DNA of 64,000 bases from Synechococcus sp. Nb3U1. GTDB lineage: Bacteria; Cyanobacteriota; Cyanobacteriia; Thermostichales; Thermostichaceae. The notes below the pieces were generated by a model. That model was not told the origin of the DNA. It made no database searches and saw only the letters and a list, made by a program, of their open reading frames with translations. This document shows positions 50,378 to 59,328 of the stretch, in pieces (the stretch's first letter is position 1; each line of letters opens with the position of its first letter). The DNA lies in assembly GCF_021533835.1 (NCBI RefSeq), contig NZ_JAKFYQ010000001.1, forward strand, positions 315,001 through 379,000, in the 5' to 3' direction. Position numbers and translations under genes: made by a program.

Positions 50378-51364
50378 ATGCCTGACCTCACCTGGTTGGA
50401 GCCCCTCACTCAGCACTTTCAACTGGGGGATCCCGAGCCCCCTCAACCGATCCAAATCGGTCTTATTCACCAAACCTGGAAACTCGGCACTCCCCAGGGA
50501 TCCTTCATCGCCCAGCGCCTGCACCCCATATTTGATCCCGCTGTCACCGAAGACGGCCAAACCATCAGCCAATGGCTACGACACCAGGGCTTCCCTACCC
50601 CTCATTTCCGCCGTGCCCGCGATGGATCCCTGCATTTGACCTGGGCAGGAGGACTGTGGCGTGTAATGGAGTGTTTGCCGGGATCCTGTCATCAAACCCC
50701 TCCCGATTGGGGTTACTTGGAACAGGCGGGGGCAGCGATTGGGCGATTACATCAGCTCTTGGCTCAGTTTGAACACCAGTTTCGCTTTCGGATCCCGCAT
50801 TTTCACGATACCGCCCACATTTGGCGGCAGCTACACCGGTACAGTCCCACTCCAGAAGTGCAGGCGGAATGGCAGTTTTTGATTGAAACGGTACCAACAC
50901 TATTCTTGCCCTCAGGGATCCCGACCCAAATCATCCATGCTGATCTCAAGTTCAACAACTTTTTGTTCGATGAGCAGGGGCAATTTGTCGGCCTGCTGGA
51001 TCTCGATACCTTTATGCACCACAACCTATACATCGAATTGGGAGATGCTCTGCGCTCTTGGGGCAAGCAAGGGGAAACCATCCAGGCCGAAGCGATCTTG
51101 GCGGGGTTACGAGGATATGCCCAAACCGGGAATCTACGCGCCCTGCAGCCGGAGCTTATCCTACAAGGGATCCAACTGATCACCCTAGAGTTGGGCATGC
51201 GCTTTCTGCAGGATTGGTTTGAAGACTCCTACTGGAACTGGGATCCGCAGCGCTACCCCAGCCGCAAAGCCCACAACCTCGCCCGGTGCCGACAGCAAAT
51301 CCGCCTTTATCAAGCCCTAAAAGCAGTAGCGCCACAGTTGCTGGGGTCGATCCATGCCCTTTGA
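50378..51364 (+). CDS. Aminoglycoside-phosphotransferase-fold small-molecule kinase
   Basis: A 328-residue kinase-like protein. The catalytic loop reads IIHADLKFNNFLF and the metal-binding segment LLDLDTF, both intact, so activity is likely. The overall pattern resembles the homoserine-kinase/N-acetylhexosamine-1-kinase branch of the APH family rather than antibiotic-resistance enzymes. The substrate is unknown. It sits 74 bp after the BMP-Rieske-ABC cluster in the same direction and might phosphorylate the imported compound (weak inference). Confidence 0.83.
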   Translation: MPDLTWLEPLTQHFQLGDPEPPQPIQIGLIHQTWKLGTPQGSFIAQRLHPIFDPAVTEDGQTISQWLRHQGFPTPHFRRARDGSLHLTWAGGLWRVMECLPGSCHQTPPDWGYLEQAGAAIGRLHQLLAQFEHQFRFRIPHFHDTAHIWRQLHRYSPTPEVQAEWQFLIETVPTLFLPSGIPTQIIHADLKFNNFLFDEQGQFVGLLDLDTFMHHNLYIELGDALRSWGKQGETIQAEAILAGLRGYAQTGNLRALQPELILQGIQLITLELGMRFLQDWFEDSYWNWDPQRYPSRKAHNLARCRQQIRLYQALKAVAPQLLGSIHAL

Positions 51365-51443
51365 ACCCTTTGCAGACAAAAGGAAGGAGGAGGTTAACTT
51401 ATGTTAATTTAGGGACATCTTCACCTTCGTTTTCGCCCTCCCT

Positions 51444-51938
51444 ATGAGCACTCAACTCCTCCACTGGCTTGAGCTAGCCCTGCCCTTCTTTCATCCGGTT
51501 CTGATGATTTTGGCCTTTGCTCTCGCCCTTTATGCCCTCTACCTCGGGATCCAGGCGCGGCGAGTGCGTACCGTTTCAGCGGATGAGCGCAAAGTGTTGA
51601 TCAAAGGGAAATTTGGCCAGCGGCATTTTTTGGTTGGATCCCTGTTTCTGCTGCTGATGGTGTTTGGGGCGATTGGCGGCATGGGAGTCACTTATCTCAA
51701 CAATGGCAAGCTGTTTGTTGGGCCGCACCTGTTAGCGGGGTTAGGCATTGTAGCGTTAGTGGCCACCTCTGCTTCCCTGGTTCCCCTTATGAAAGATGGG
51801 CAAAAAGTCTGGGCGCGCAATGTGCATGTTGTCTTGAATGTGGTGATCCTAGGGGTACTCGGTTGGCAAGCGGTGACCGGGTTTCAAATTGTGCAGCGTA
51901 TCCTCACCCAGATGCTAACCACGCCCCAAGTAGCCTAA
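51444..51938 (+). CDS. DUF4079 membrane protein (second of two)
   Basis: A 164-residue membrane protein with four main hydrophobic helices and conserved His positions (FFHPVLM, GQRHFLVG, GPHLLAG, NVHVVLN), the spacing seen in b-type haem-binding four-helix proteins. Haem binding is an inference. It is shorter than the DUF4079 protein at 40.8 kb and diverged from it. It lies 60 bp before lipA. Confidence 0.78.
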   Translation: MSTQLLHWLELALPFFHPVLMILAFALALYALYLGIQARRVRTVSADERKVLIKGKFGQRHFLVGSLFLLLMVFGAIGGMGVTYLNNGKLFVGPHLLAGLGIVALVATSASLVPLMKDGQKVWARNVHVVLNVVILGVLGWQAVTGFQIVQRILTQMLTTPQVA

Positions 51939-51998
51939 GCCTTGCCCCGCCTCAGATCTGGATCGCACAATGGATTCCAGTCTGTTGCGGTTCCCCTT

Positions 51999-52853
51999 AT
52001 GTCTGTTAGCCCCCTACCTGCTTGGGTCAAGCGCTCCATCGGCAAAGCCAGCGATACTTCCGTCGTACAGCAGGTGATCAAACAACGGGGCCTGCACACC
52101 ATTTGCGAAGAGGGGCGCTGCCCGAACCAAGCGGAGTGCTACAGTCAAAAAACCGCCACCTTCCTGCTCATGGGAGGGGTTTGTACCCGTGCTTGCTCCT
52201 TTTGTCAGGTAGAAACTGGGCGGCCTGGGAAGTTGGATGCGGATGAGCCGGAGAAAGTAGCTGAGGCAGTGCAGCTTTTGGGATTGAGCTATGTGGTACT
52301 TACCTCTGTCGCCCGCGATGATCTGCCGGATCAGGGATCCGGTCGGTTCGTAGAGGTGATGCAAGCCATTCGGCAGCGTTGTCCTGGTACCCTTATTGAA
52401 GTGCTCACCCCCGACTTCCGGGGCGACCGCGACTGTATTGCCCGAGTGGTGGCGGCCCAACCCATCTGCTACAACCACAACATCGAAACTGTGCGCCGAC
52501 TTTCGCAGGCCGTGCGCCGTAGTTCAGGCTACGATCTCTCCCTAAAGGTGTTGAAAACTGTTAAGGAATTGGCTCCGAATTTAGCAACCAAATCTGGCTT
52601 GATGCTGGGCCACGGCGAAACCCGCGCAGAAGTGCTGGAAACCCTTCAGGATCTACTGGCGGTGGGCTGCAACCGTCTCACCTTGGGACAATATCTCCAA
52701 CCCTCCCTGGCCCATCGCCCGGTAGAACGCTACTGGACACCCGAAGAATTTCAAGAATTGGGGCAAATAGCTCGCCAGATGGGCTTTCAGCAGGTGCGTT
52801 CGGGACCATTGGTGCGCAGCTCCTACCACGCTTCCGAAATGGGGCAGGACTAA
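51999..52853 (+). CDS. lipA: Lipoyl synthase
   Basis: A 284-residue radical-SAM enzyme that inserts two sulfurs into protein-bound octanoyl chains to form lipoate on dehydrogenase E2 and glycine cleavage H proteins. The auxiliary cluster motif is [12 protein letters not shown] near 40-50, and the radical-SAM motif is CTRACSFC. The terminal RSSYHA Ser ligand is present. The open frame starts upstream at a TTG (51942), but ATG 51999 fits the family start. Confidence 0.95.
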   Translation: MSVSPLPAWVKRSIGKASDTSVVQQVIKQRGLHTICEEGRCPNQAECYSQKTATFLLMGGVCTRACSFCQVETGRPGKLDADEPEKVAEAVQLLGLSYVVLTSVARDDLPDQGSGRFVEVMQAIRQRCPGTLIEVLTPDFRGDRDCIARVVAAQPICYNHNIETVRRLSQAVRRSSGYDLSLKVLKTVKELAPNLATKSGLMLGHGETRAEVLETLQDLLAVGCNRLTLGQYLQPSLAHRPVERYWTPEEFQELGQIARQMGFQQVRSGPLVRSSYHASEMGQD

Positions 52854-52867
52854 TTCACCCGCCAAGG

Positions 52868-53182
52868 CTAGGCCATGCCCATTTCGTTGCTAGCAGAAAA
52901 GCGCTCCATGAAGCGCAGGAAGCGCTCCCACTCTGCCTCGTTGCTCATTTCATAGGTTACTTCTAGGGCCTTAAATTCTCCATTCAAGAACTTGGCTTTG
53001 ATGTCGCGGGTGGTCAGTTCCCCTTCCTCATCGATCATCGTCATGCCGAGAATATTTTGGGTATCGGAGTTCACATCCTCAAAGCGGAAAATAGCGGCTC
53101 CCCGGCTACTCGTCTTGGATTTCAGTACCCGCACATTGGTGGGCACCTCTTGGATTCCGGGGGAGAACTCGATACTGGCCAT
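52868..53182 (-). CDS. psb28: Photosystem II assembly protein Psb28
   Basis: A 104-residue soluble protein that binds transiently to the cytoplasmic face of assembling photosystem II near CP47 and cytochrome b559. Typical segments are IEFSPGIQEVPTNVRVLKSK, GAAIFRFED, and the C-terminal NEAEWERFLRFMERFS. Length is as expected. A TATAAT box lies 30 bp upstream. It is convergent with lipA (stops 14 bp apart). Confidence 0.95.
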   Translation of the reverse strand: MASIEFSPGIQEVPTNVRVLKSKTSSRGAAIFRFEDVNSDTQNILGMTMIDEEGELTTRDIKAKFLNGEFKALEVTYEMSNEAEWERFLRFMERFSASNEMGMA

Positions 53183-53211
53183 GATGTCCTAAAAAACAGG
53201 TTATTCGGGCT

Positions 53212-53217
53212 ATTATA
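53212..53217 (-). promoter_or_regulatory. Candidate -10 box of psb28
   Basis: A perfect TATAAT on the minus strand, 30 bp before the psb28 ATG and overlapping the glycerate kinase stop. No TTGACA-like -35 is visible. It predicts a leader of about 20 nt. Confidence 0.45.
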
Positions 53218-54421
53218 CTTCGGTGCTCTCCCCTCCCGGTTGCAGAAGTTCCTGGAACTTCTGGGTTGTCAATTGCTCTAGATATAGACTGGCCCGCCGC
53301 AGTACTTCTGCCCCATCCGGGATCCGCTTCTGCTCCGCAAGGCCCAGAGAGCCATCACAGATAACGCCAATATGAGTTGGGATAGGGTAAGTTGCCAACC
53401 CAGCTCGCGCAGCTGAGGTCGCCTGTCCACACAGAATCAAAAGAGGTTTTTGGGCCAAAACCGCCTGTTCTAGCACGCCCCACACCACTTTCCCCATGGA
53501 GCTTTGTTCGTCCAGGCGGCCTTCTCCGGTCACGATCAGGTCGCAGTGCTGAATATGCTCCTGCAGGGAGGATTGCTGCAACAGCAAGCGGATTCCAGAC
53601 TCTAGGGTGGCCCCTAGAAAGGCAACCAACCCCGCCCCCGCTCCCCCTGCCGCTGCCGCTCCAGGGATCCGATCCACAGTTCGGCCCAAATCGCGTTCCA
53701 CTCGGGTGGCCCAATGCCCCAGGGCTTGATCCAACTGTTGCACCTGTAGGGGTGTCGCCCCTTTTTGCGGCCCAAATACTACAGCTGCTCCCAACGGCCC
53801 AGTGAGAGGATTCTGAACATCACACAGACCACGGATACGTTTTCCTTGCCAAATTCGGTGTGCGGGTGGCTCAATGTGCTCCAAGCGGGTCAGTTCTCCC
53901 CCACCTAGGCCAATCAGCTCCCCGGCTGCATCCAGCAATCGGTACCCTAGAGCCTGTGCCATCCCTGCTCCGCCGTCCACTGTGGCGGAGCCTCCGAGCC
54001 CCACCCAAATCTCTGGGATCGGTTCCTGGCAGACAGCCCGCAACAGCTCCCCCAACCCATAGGTGGTGGTCCGGGTGGGATCCCGCTTTTCCGGAGGAAC
54101 CAACGTCAGGCCTGCCACTTGGGCCAGTTCCAACAGAGCCAGCTGACCGGAGGCCAGCACCCCATACTCTACCCAGACCGGATCCCCTAGTGGACCAGTC
54201 ACCCATAAGCCTTTTTTTTCTCCCCCCAACGCCATCAGCAACGCTTCTAGGGTGCCCTCCCCCCCATCCGCCAACGGGATCTGCTCCACTTCAGCAGCCG
54301 GCAAGACCTGGCGGATCCCTCTGGAAATGCTCTCCGCGGCCGCTGTTGCCGTTAGGGATCCCTTGAAACTATCCGGACAGACCAAAATCCGCTGAGGTAC
54401 GGTGCCCAATCCGGATCCCAT
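53213..54421 (-). CDS. Glycerate kinase (GarK/GlxK family)
   Basis: A 402-residue kinase phosphorylating D-glycerate, in cyanobacteria the closing step of photorespiratory glycolate recovery. Signatures are ILVCPDSFKGSLTA, IPLADGGEGTLEAL, GLGGSATVDGGAGMAQALG and CDLIVTGEGRLDEQSS. It is transcribed after the aminopeptidase P gene (6-bp gap). GarK/GlxK type I kinases yield 2-phosphoglycerate, unlike the plant-type GLYK; which product applies here is inferred from family. Confidence 0.92.
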   Translation of the reverse strand: MGSGLGTVPQRILVCPDSFKGSLTATAAAESISRGIRQVLPAAEVEQIPLADGGEGTLEALLMALGGEKKGLWVTGPLGDPVWVEYGVLASGQLALLELAQVAGLTLVPPEKRDPTRTTTYGLGELLRAVCQEPIPEIWVGLGGSATVDGGAGMAQALGYRLLDAAGELIGLGGGELTRLEHIEPPAHRIWQGKRIRGLCDVQNPLTGPLGAAVVFGPQKGATPLQVQQLDQALGHWATRVERDLGRTVDRIPGAAAAGGAGAGLVAFLGATLESGIRLLLQQSSLQEHIQHCDLIVTGEGRLDEQSSMGKVVWGVLEQAVLAQKPLLILCGQATSAARAGLATYPIPTHIGVICDGSLGLAEQKRIPDGAEVLRRASLYLEQLTTQKFQELLQPGGESTEV

Positions 54422-54427
54422 TACCTT

Positions 54428-55813
54428 TCACCCCAAGACCCAAGTTTCGATCGCCTCCGGGTGAGAGGGCAAAGCCGCCGTTAGCACCTCACAGCCGGTT
54501 GGGGTAATCAGCACATCATCTTCAAGGCGAATGCCGCGCACATCGGCAAACTGAGCCAACCGTTCCCAATTCACACAATCGTCGTAGCGTTGTCGCCGCA
54601 CGGGATCCTCCAGAAGGGCTGGCACTTGATAGAACCCTGGCTCGATCGTCACCACCATACCCGCTTGCAAAGGCCGATCCAGCCGTAGGTAGCCTAACCC
54701 AAAGCGCTCACTCCGTTGCCGCCCTGGCGCATACCCGGCCCGATCCCCGAGATCCTCCATGTCGTGCACATCTAGCCCCAGCAAATGTCCTACCCCGTGG
54801 GGAAAAAACAGAGCATGCGCATCCCGTTCCACCAGCGTATAGGGATCCCCGCGCAAAATGCCCAACTCCACCAGCCCAGCCGCGATGACCGTAGCGGCCA
54901 GCAGGTGTAGATCCCGGTACTCCACTCCCGATGCTGCTTTGGCAATGCAGGCATCATGGGCCTGTCGCACCACTTCGTAGAGTTCCCGTTGTGTGGCGGA
55001 AAAGTGTCCCGAAACCGGCCAGGTGCGCGTGACATCCGCCGCCCACCCCAATGGACTTTCTGCCCCCACATCCGCCAACAGCAGATCCCCCGGTTGCAGC
55101 GCGTGATGATGGGCCTCGTTGTGTAAAACCTCGCCATGCACCGTCACAATGCTGCTGTAGGCAGGGCTCATCTGTTGAGCGCAGATCCGCTCCTCCATTG
55201 CTGCTCGCACTTCCGACTCGCGTTTGGCCTGAAGGCTAGCCGCCATCCCCGCTCTGTGGGCCTCCACCGTGACCGCCGCTGCCGCCCTCATTTCCTCCAG
55301 GGCAAAGGTATCCTGACAGAGGCGTAGCTGCACCACAGCTTGAGCCAGAGGTTCATCCTCAGGATGGAGATCGGGTGCGGGCGGGATCCTTCGGTTCAAA
55401 CTGTGGGATTGCTGGATTCGGGTTGCCGCATCCTGTACGCCTAGGGTGAGGGCTTCACCAGAGAAAGATCCCAGTTCAGCCAGGGGATAAGCAGCATCAG
55501 CTCCCATTTGGGCTGCTAGCTCCTCTCGCGTCGGGCTCGGCCCATGCCACAGAGCAGCAGCGGGGGAGGGATCCTCAACGAACAGCTCCAACCGACCCGC
55601 CTGCAGGCGAATCACCGCATGTTCAATCGGGATCCCGGCAAAGTAGAGAAAGTGGCTGCTGGCTCGGTAGGGATAGCCATTGTGGGGGAAATTACGCGGG
55701 CTACGCCCCCCTGCCCAAAGCAACACCGGAGCAGGGAGCAGCTCCCCTAGCCGTTGCCGCCTGTGCTTCAGGATTCCTCGCTGTTCCTGAGTCAGTGCTA
55801 GATGTGCAACCAT
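54428..55813 (-). CDS. pepP: Xaa-Pro aminopeptidase (aminopeptidase P)
   Basis: A 461-residue M24 metallopeptidase cleaving N-terminal residues that precede proline. The N-terminal creatinase-like domain (to about 175) is followed by the pita-bread catalytic domain. Metal ligands appear in LLADVGAE and AADVTRTWPVSG (two Asp), HGVGHLLGLDVHD (His), VVTIEPGFY (Glu) and RLEDDVLITPTG (Glu). All are present. It is probably cotranscribed with the glycerate kinase gene. Confidence 0.92.
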   Translation of the reverse strand: MVAHLALTQEQRGILKHRRQRLGELLPAPVLLWAGGRSPRNFPHNGYPYRASSHFLYFAGIPIEHAVIRLQAGRLELFVEDPSPAAALWHGPSPTREELAAQMGADAAYPLAELGSFSGEALTLGVQDAATRIQQSHSLNRRIPPAPDLHPEDEPLAQAVVQLRLCQDTFALEEMRAAAAVTVEAHRAGMAASLQAKRESEVRAAMEERICAQQMSPAYSSIVTVHGEVLHNEAHHHALQPGDLLLADVGAESPLGWAADVTRTWPVSGHFSATQRELYEVVRQAHDACIAKAASGVEYRDLHLLAATVIAAGLVELGILRGDPYTLVERDAHALFFPHGVGHLLGLDVHDMEDLGDRAGYAPGRQRSERFGLGYLRLDRPLQAGMVVTIEPGFYQVPALLEDPVRRQRYDDCVNWERLAQFADVRGIRLEDDVLITPTGCEVLTAALPSHPEAIETWVLG

Positions 55814-55877
55814 CCTCAGCGTTGCCCCCTACCCCAGATGAGCCAGATTGAATCGATATTGGGTTGATCCTGAACTC

Positions 55878-56243
55878 CTACGGGTTACCTTCTTCCGGCT
55901 GAGCAGGGGCTACAGAAGTTGGTGGATGTCCCAGGGCTTGTTCTAGGGCTAAGCGCTCCTCCATCACCCGCAGAAAGTAGCCGCCCATCATCGCGCCAGA
56001 GAGCATTTTGGCCAAGCTCTCCCGATTGGTGACCACTTGAACCCCAAAGTGTTCTGGAGGCAACCCCCCCACGAGGCTGCGGATGTTGTGGCCCAAGATC
56101 TCCAACACTTCAGGAGAAGAGTTGCGAGCGATATCTTGAAAGATGTCGGGATCCTGGGTTTGCAGATATTGCCAGAGCTGATTATCGGGGCTAGGAGACT
56201 GCACTGCCTCAAAACCAGGGATGAAGTTAATTGGGCTCGACAT
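55878..56243 (-). CDS. DUF760 family protein
   Basis: A 121-residue soluble helical protein of DUF760, shared by cyanobacteria and chloroplasts. Typical elements are LWQYLQTQDPDIFQDIA, EVLEILGHNIRSLVGGLP and SGAMMGGYFLRVMEERLALE. The function of bacterial members is not established. ATG 56243 (MSSPINF) is preferred over a start 13 codons upstream because it begins the family pattern. Confidence 0.82.
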   Translation of the reverse strand: MSSPINFIPGFEAVQSPSPDNQLWQYLQTQDPDIFQDIARNSSPEVLEILGHNIRSLVGGLPPEHFGVQVVTNRESLAKMLSGAMMGGYFLRVMEERLALEQALGHPPTSVAPAQPEEGNP

Positions 56244-56537
56244 GGAGTAAACAAGCTCCACAGATACAGCAGATGCAACCAAATCAGAATCTGTCGGGCT
56301 GATCCCGCAGGGTGTTACAGTTCTGAAATTTTGGTTAAGTTAAAACTAACACCCAATCCTCACCCGCTTCGGTACGGGATCCCACCCCTCTGAAGAGGCA
56401 AATGCCGCACTTTAAAGGATCCCAAAAAAGATCCCAAGGTCAACCCAATGTCGAATGTCCAGAGTATTGCGGACGGTAGATCCTCGTGCTCCCCGAGCCG
56501 TCTGGGTATGTGAACTCCTAGCAGCTGACCCCCAGCC

Positions 56538-57131
56538 TCAAGTCGGGGATCCCTTTGGAGTGGGCACAGCGACTTCAGCTGCAGGCGTTGGGATTGGTTC
56601 TAGATCTACTGTTTCGGCTGTTTCGGCAGGAGGCAACTCAAGGGGCGGTGCAGGCTGGGGCAAAAAATCGATGATTTCCCACATTTTGGAGTCTGGGGTG
56701 GAATAGGCCAATAGCCAGCGCTCCGGCAGGGTTTCCGGGCCTTGGGTTTGTTCTTTTTGGTGGGCAAGGGTGAGCTGAAAGGGATCCCCTTTGCGGCGAT
56801 AAGGACGACGGGATCCCGGCAGCTTCACAGAGAGGGAATAGGTACCGCTGAGGTGATGGCCCTCCACTGTTTCTCCGGAGGCCAATAGAAACGGCTCGCG
56901 GCGATCCCGGCGGATCTTCACATCCTGCAATTCCAACCGGGTCAGCAACTGTTCACTCCCCACCAGGGATCCCACCTGAGCTGGCAGATGGGAAATTTGA
57001 TAAGCCAAAGCCTGCTGCACAATCGGTTTTGGGGCTCTAGGGCCACAGCCACTCAGCAACCCCATCAGCAATGTTGCCACAATACACAGAGCCCACCCCC
57101 TGTAGTGATGGATCCCCTCTGGCTTTGGCAT
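56538..57131 (-). CDS. Hypothetical lipoprotein
   Basis: A 197-residue exported protein. The signal peptide ends in the lipobox LLSGC (Cys near residue 29), predicting a membrane lipoprotein. The body is beta-rich (LELQDVKIRRDRREPFLL, GTYSLSVKLPGS) and the C-terminal 40 residues are Pro/Glu-rich low complexity. The family is not recognised. It stands alone between DUF760 and ilvN. Confidence 0.72.
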   Translation of the reverse strand: MPKPEGIHHYRGWALCIVATLLMGLLSGCGPRAPKPIVQQALAYQISHLPAQVGSLVGSEQLLTRLELQDVKIRRDRREPFLLASGETVEGHHLSGTYSLSVKLPGSRRPYRRKGDPFQLTLAHQKEQTQGPETLPERWLLAYSTPDSKMWEIIDFLPQPAPPLELPPAETAETVDLEPIPTPAAEVAVPTPKGSPT

Positions 57132-57219
57132 GGCTTCCTCCCTATGATCTCCAGCCGAACGAGCAAGCGGGCCTTAGATTCCCTGGGTTTTTTAGGATAG
57201 ATGAGAGATAGAAAACCCA

Positions 57220-57777
57220 TCAAACTGAAGCCAAGGCGGGCTGTTGCTTCAAATACTCCGTATTTACCCCCGACTCACGGGTAAGGGCCACCAGGCCGGT
57301 GCGGGCGATCTCGCGGATGCCGAAGTTGGTTAGCATTTTAATAATCGCCACCATTTTGCCGGGATCCCCGGTCACCTCTAGAGTCAGAGACTCTTCCGCC
57401 ACATCCACAATGCGGGCCCGAAACATCTGGGCTACATCCATAATGTCGGAGCGAGTATCGGGGCTAGCATTCACCTTGATCAGCATCAGCTCCCGTTCCA
57501 CACAGGGGACATGGGTGATGTCAGTTACCTTGAGCACATCAATGAGCTTGTAGAGCTGCTTGGTCATCTGCTCCACATCCTGTTCATCCCCCGGTACCAC
57601 CATGGTGATGCGGGAAATCCCCGGACGTTCGGTAGAACCAACGGTAAGACTATCGATATTGAAGCCCCGACGGGCGAACATACCTGCAATGCGGGTTAAA
57701 ACGCCAGGCTGATCCTGCACAAGGGCGCTGAGGGTGTGTTTCACGGCAACAAAAGCGGTAGATAAAGGTGTGTTCAC
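57220..57777 (-). CDS. ilvN: Acetolactate synthase small (regulatory) subunit
   Basis: A 185-residue regulatory subunit of acetohydroxyacid synthase, which binds branched-chain amino acids and activates the catalytic IlvB subunit. The N-terminal ACT domain shows [31 protein letters not shown]. The C-terminal domain has [16 protein letters not shown]. Length matches the IlvH/IlvN family. The catalytic subunit is not in the window. Confidence 0.95.
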   Translation of the reverse strand: MNTPLSTAFVAVKHTLSALVQDQPGVLTRIAGMFARRGFNIDSLTVGSTERPGISRITMVVPGDEQDVEQMTKQLYKLIDVLKVTDITHVPCVERELMLIKVNASPDTRSDIMDVAQMFRARIVDVAEESLTLEVTGDPGKMVAIIKMLTNFGIREIARTGLVALTRESGVNTEYLKQQPALASV

Positions 57778-57819
57778 TGTACCTGAGCGACTTTTATTGT
57801 GTCACAGGGCGGGATCCTT

Positions 57820-58926
57820 CTAGGCAGATTGTTCAGTGCCCAGATCTGAGTTGGGATCCCTGCTGTTGAGCCGCAGCAAAGACCGATGCACTTGCTTGGC
57901 CAAAGCCAGATTGTGGTGCTTGCGGCAGACCACCAGAGCCGCTTGCAAATCGGAAAACGCCGTCACTGGATCCCCCATGTTGCAGTGGGCTAATCCCCGC
58001 CCATACAGGCCATGCTCATCCGAAACATCCACCTGATTCAGATCCGCCTCGATGCGAAAGGCACGGTCATAGTCATCCAGGGCGGCTTTCAGCTCACCCA
58101 ACTCGTAGAGGGCGTTGCCACGGTTGTAGAGGGCTTTGGGCTGTTGTGGCTCTACTGCTAGACTGTGCCCCAGATCGGAAATAGCCTCCGCATAGCGATC
58201 GGCACAGTAATAAGTCACGCCACGGTTGTAGTAGAGGGCGGGGCTGGGATCCAACCGGATCGCCTCCGACCAATCGGCCAGAGAGGCATCCCATTCTCCT
58301 ATGTAGCCGTGTAAGCTGGCCCGCTGGAAATAGCCATCCGCTGAGGTGGGATCCAACTGAATCGCCTCATCCAGATGGGTGAGGGCAGCAGTTAGGGATC
58401 CCTGCTGAGCCAATAGACCGGCCAAGCCAAGATGGTAAGTCGCGTTTGGATGCAGACTCACCAACTGGGTGAAATCCGCGATGGCCCCTTCCGTATCCGC
58501 TTGGCTGATTCGCATCAGGGCACGGTGGTAATAGGGTTCCGGCTGACGGGGGGCTAACTGGATTGCCCGGTCAAAATCCGCCAAGGCTTGGGAAACCTGG
58601 TCGAGGGCAAAGTAGGCTTTTCCCCGCAAAAGGTAGGCATTGGTCAAATAGGGATCCCGCTGCAAAGCCAAGCTGAGCTGCTGGACTGCCCCCGGCATAT
58701 CCTGCTTTAGCCAGCGTTCCCGACCGCGGTTGTAGGCCAAAATAGCTGGGCGAGTAAACACGGAAATGGCTGCCGCACTAGCCAACCCCATCATCGCCAG
58801 TACCCGATCCTGCCGCCAACTGAGCATACCCCCCACCAGCAAAGTGGCAATGATCAAAACACGCAAACCAGTGGAAGAGTGGACTTTGGGCATGGCATCC
58901 AACCAAGGTTTGTTTTCATTCTGCAT
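57820..58926 (-). CDS. TPR-repeat protein
   Basis: A 368-residue protein. A short start is followed by one or two hydrophobic segments (about 25-55), suggesting a membrane anchor. Then come about eight tetratricopeptide repeats: units such as AYFALDQVSQALADFDRAIQ and YYNRGVTYYCADRYAEAISD. TPR arrays scaffold protein complexes. The partner is unknown. The frame is open to 59148, but that extension runs antisense through the 54-residue ORF upstream, so ATG 58926 is preferred. Confidence 0.82.
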   Translation of the reverse strand: MQNENKPWLDAMPKVHSSTGLRVLIIATLLVGGMLSWRQDRVLAMMGLASAAAISVFTRPAILAYNRGRERWLKQDMPGAVQQLSLALQRDPYLTNAYLLRGKAYFALDQVSQALADFDRAIQLAPRQPEPYYHRALMRISQADTEGAIADFTQLVSLHPNATYHLGLAGLLAQQGSLTAALTHLDEAIQLDPTSADGYFQRASLHGYIGEWDASLADWSEAIRLDPSPALYYNRGVTYYCADRYAEAISDLGHSLAVEPQQPKALYNRGNALYELGELKAALDDYDRAFRIEADLNQVDVSDEHGLYGRGLAHCNMGDPVTAFSDLQAALVVCRKHHNLALAKQVHRSLLRLNSRDPNSDLGTEQSA

Positions 58927-59056
58927 GATCTGGCAGTGGAGAACACCAAGAACCGGAGTGCCATCGGCGGTCAGATGGGTCAGGCTGGAGCCGGAACAAC
59001 ACAAAGGGGTTTTGAATCTTTGTTGTGTTGTTGTCGAATAGGTGTGAGAGGACGCT

Positions 59057-59221
59057 GTGAACGACAACATGCTCAAAAACACCCTGCCGCTCTTGGCCCT
59101 CTTGGCGGGGTTTGTCCTGCTTGGCCCTACCCTGATTTTGGAGGCCACCGATTTTATCCTTGGCTACCCCGTCGATTTGATTCGGGTGCAGGAAGGGGAC
59201 AACAGCCAGCCGCTGCAATAA
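59057..59221 (+). CDS. Small single-helix membrane protein
   Basis: A 54-codon ORF with a GTG start at 59057 preceded by GAGAGGA (ATG 59069 is an alternative, giving 50 residues). One strongly hydrophobic stretch (LPLLALLAGFVLLGPTLILE) is followed by a polar C-terminus ending NSQPLQ. It is divergent from the TPR gene (130-bp gap). The length and topology recall the small subunits of photosynthetic membrane complexes, but it matches none that I know. Confidence 0.55.
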   Translation: MNDNMLKNTLPLLALLAGFVLLGPTLILEATDFILGYPVDLIRVQEGDNSQPLQ

Positions 59222-59328
59222 TCCTCCCGTTGGGTAGAGGTAAGCGCTGAGGGATCCCCGCCATCTCCAGGCCAAGATCTACAGGATCTAAAAAATCTAG
59301 ACAGAATTTGGGGATCCCAACCTGTGGT

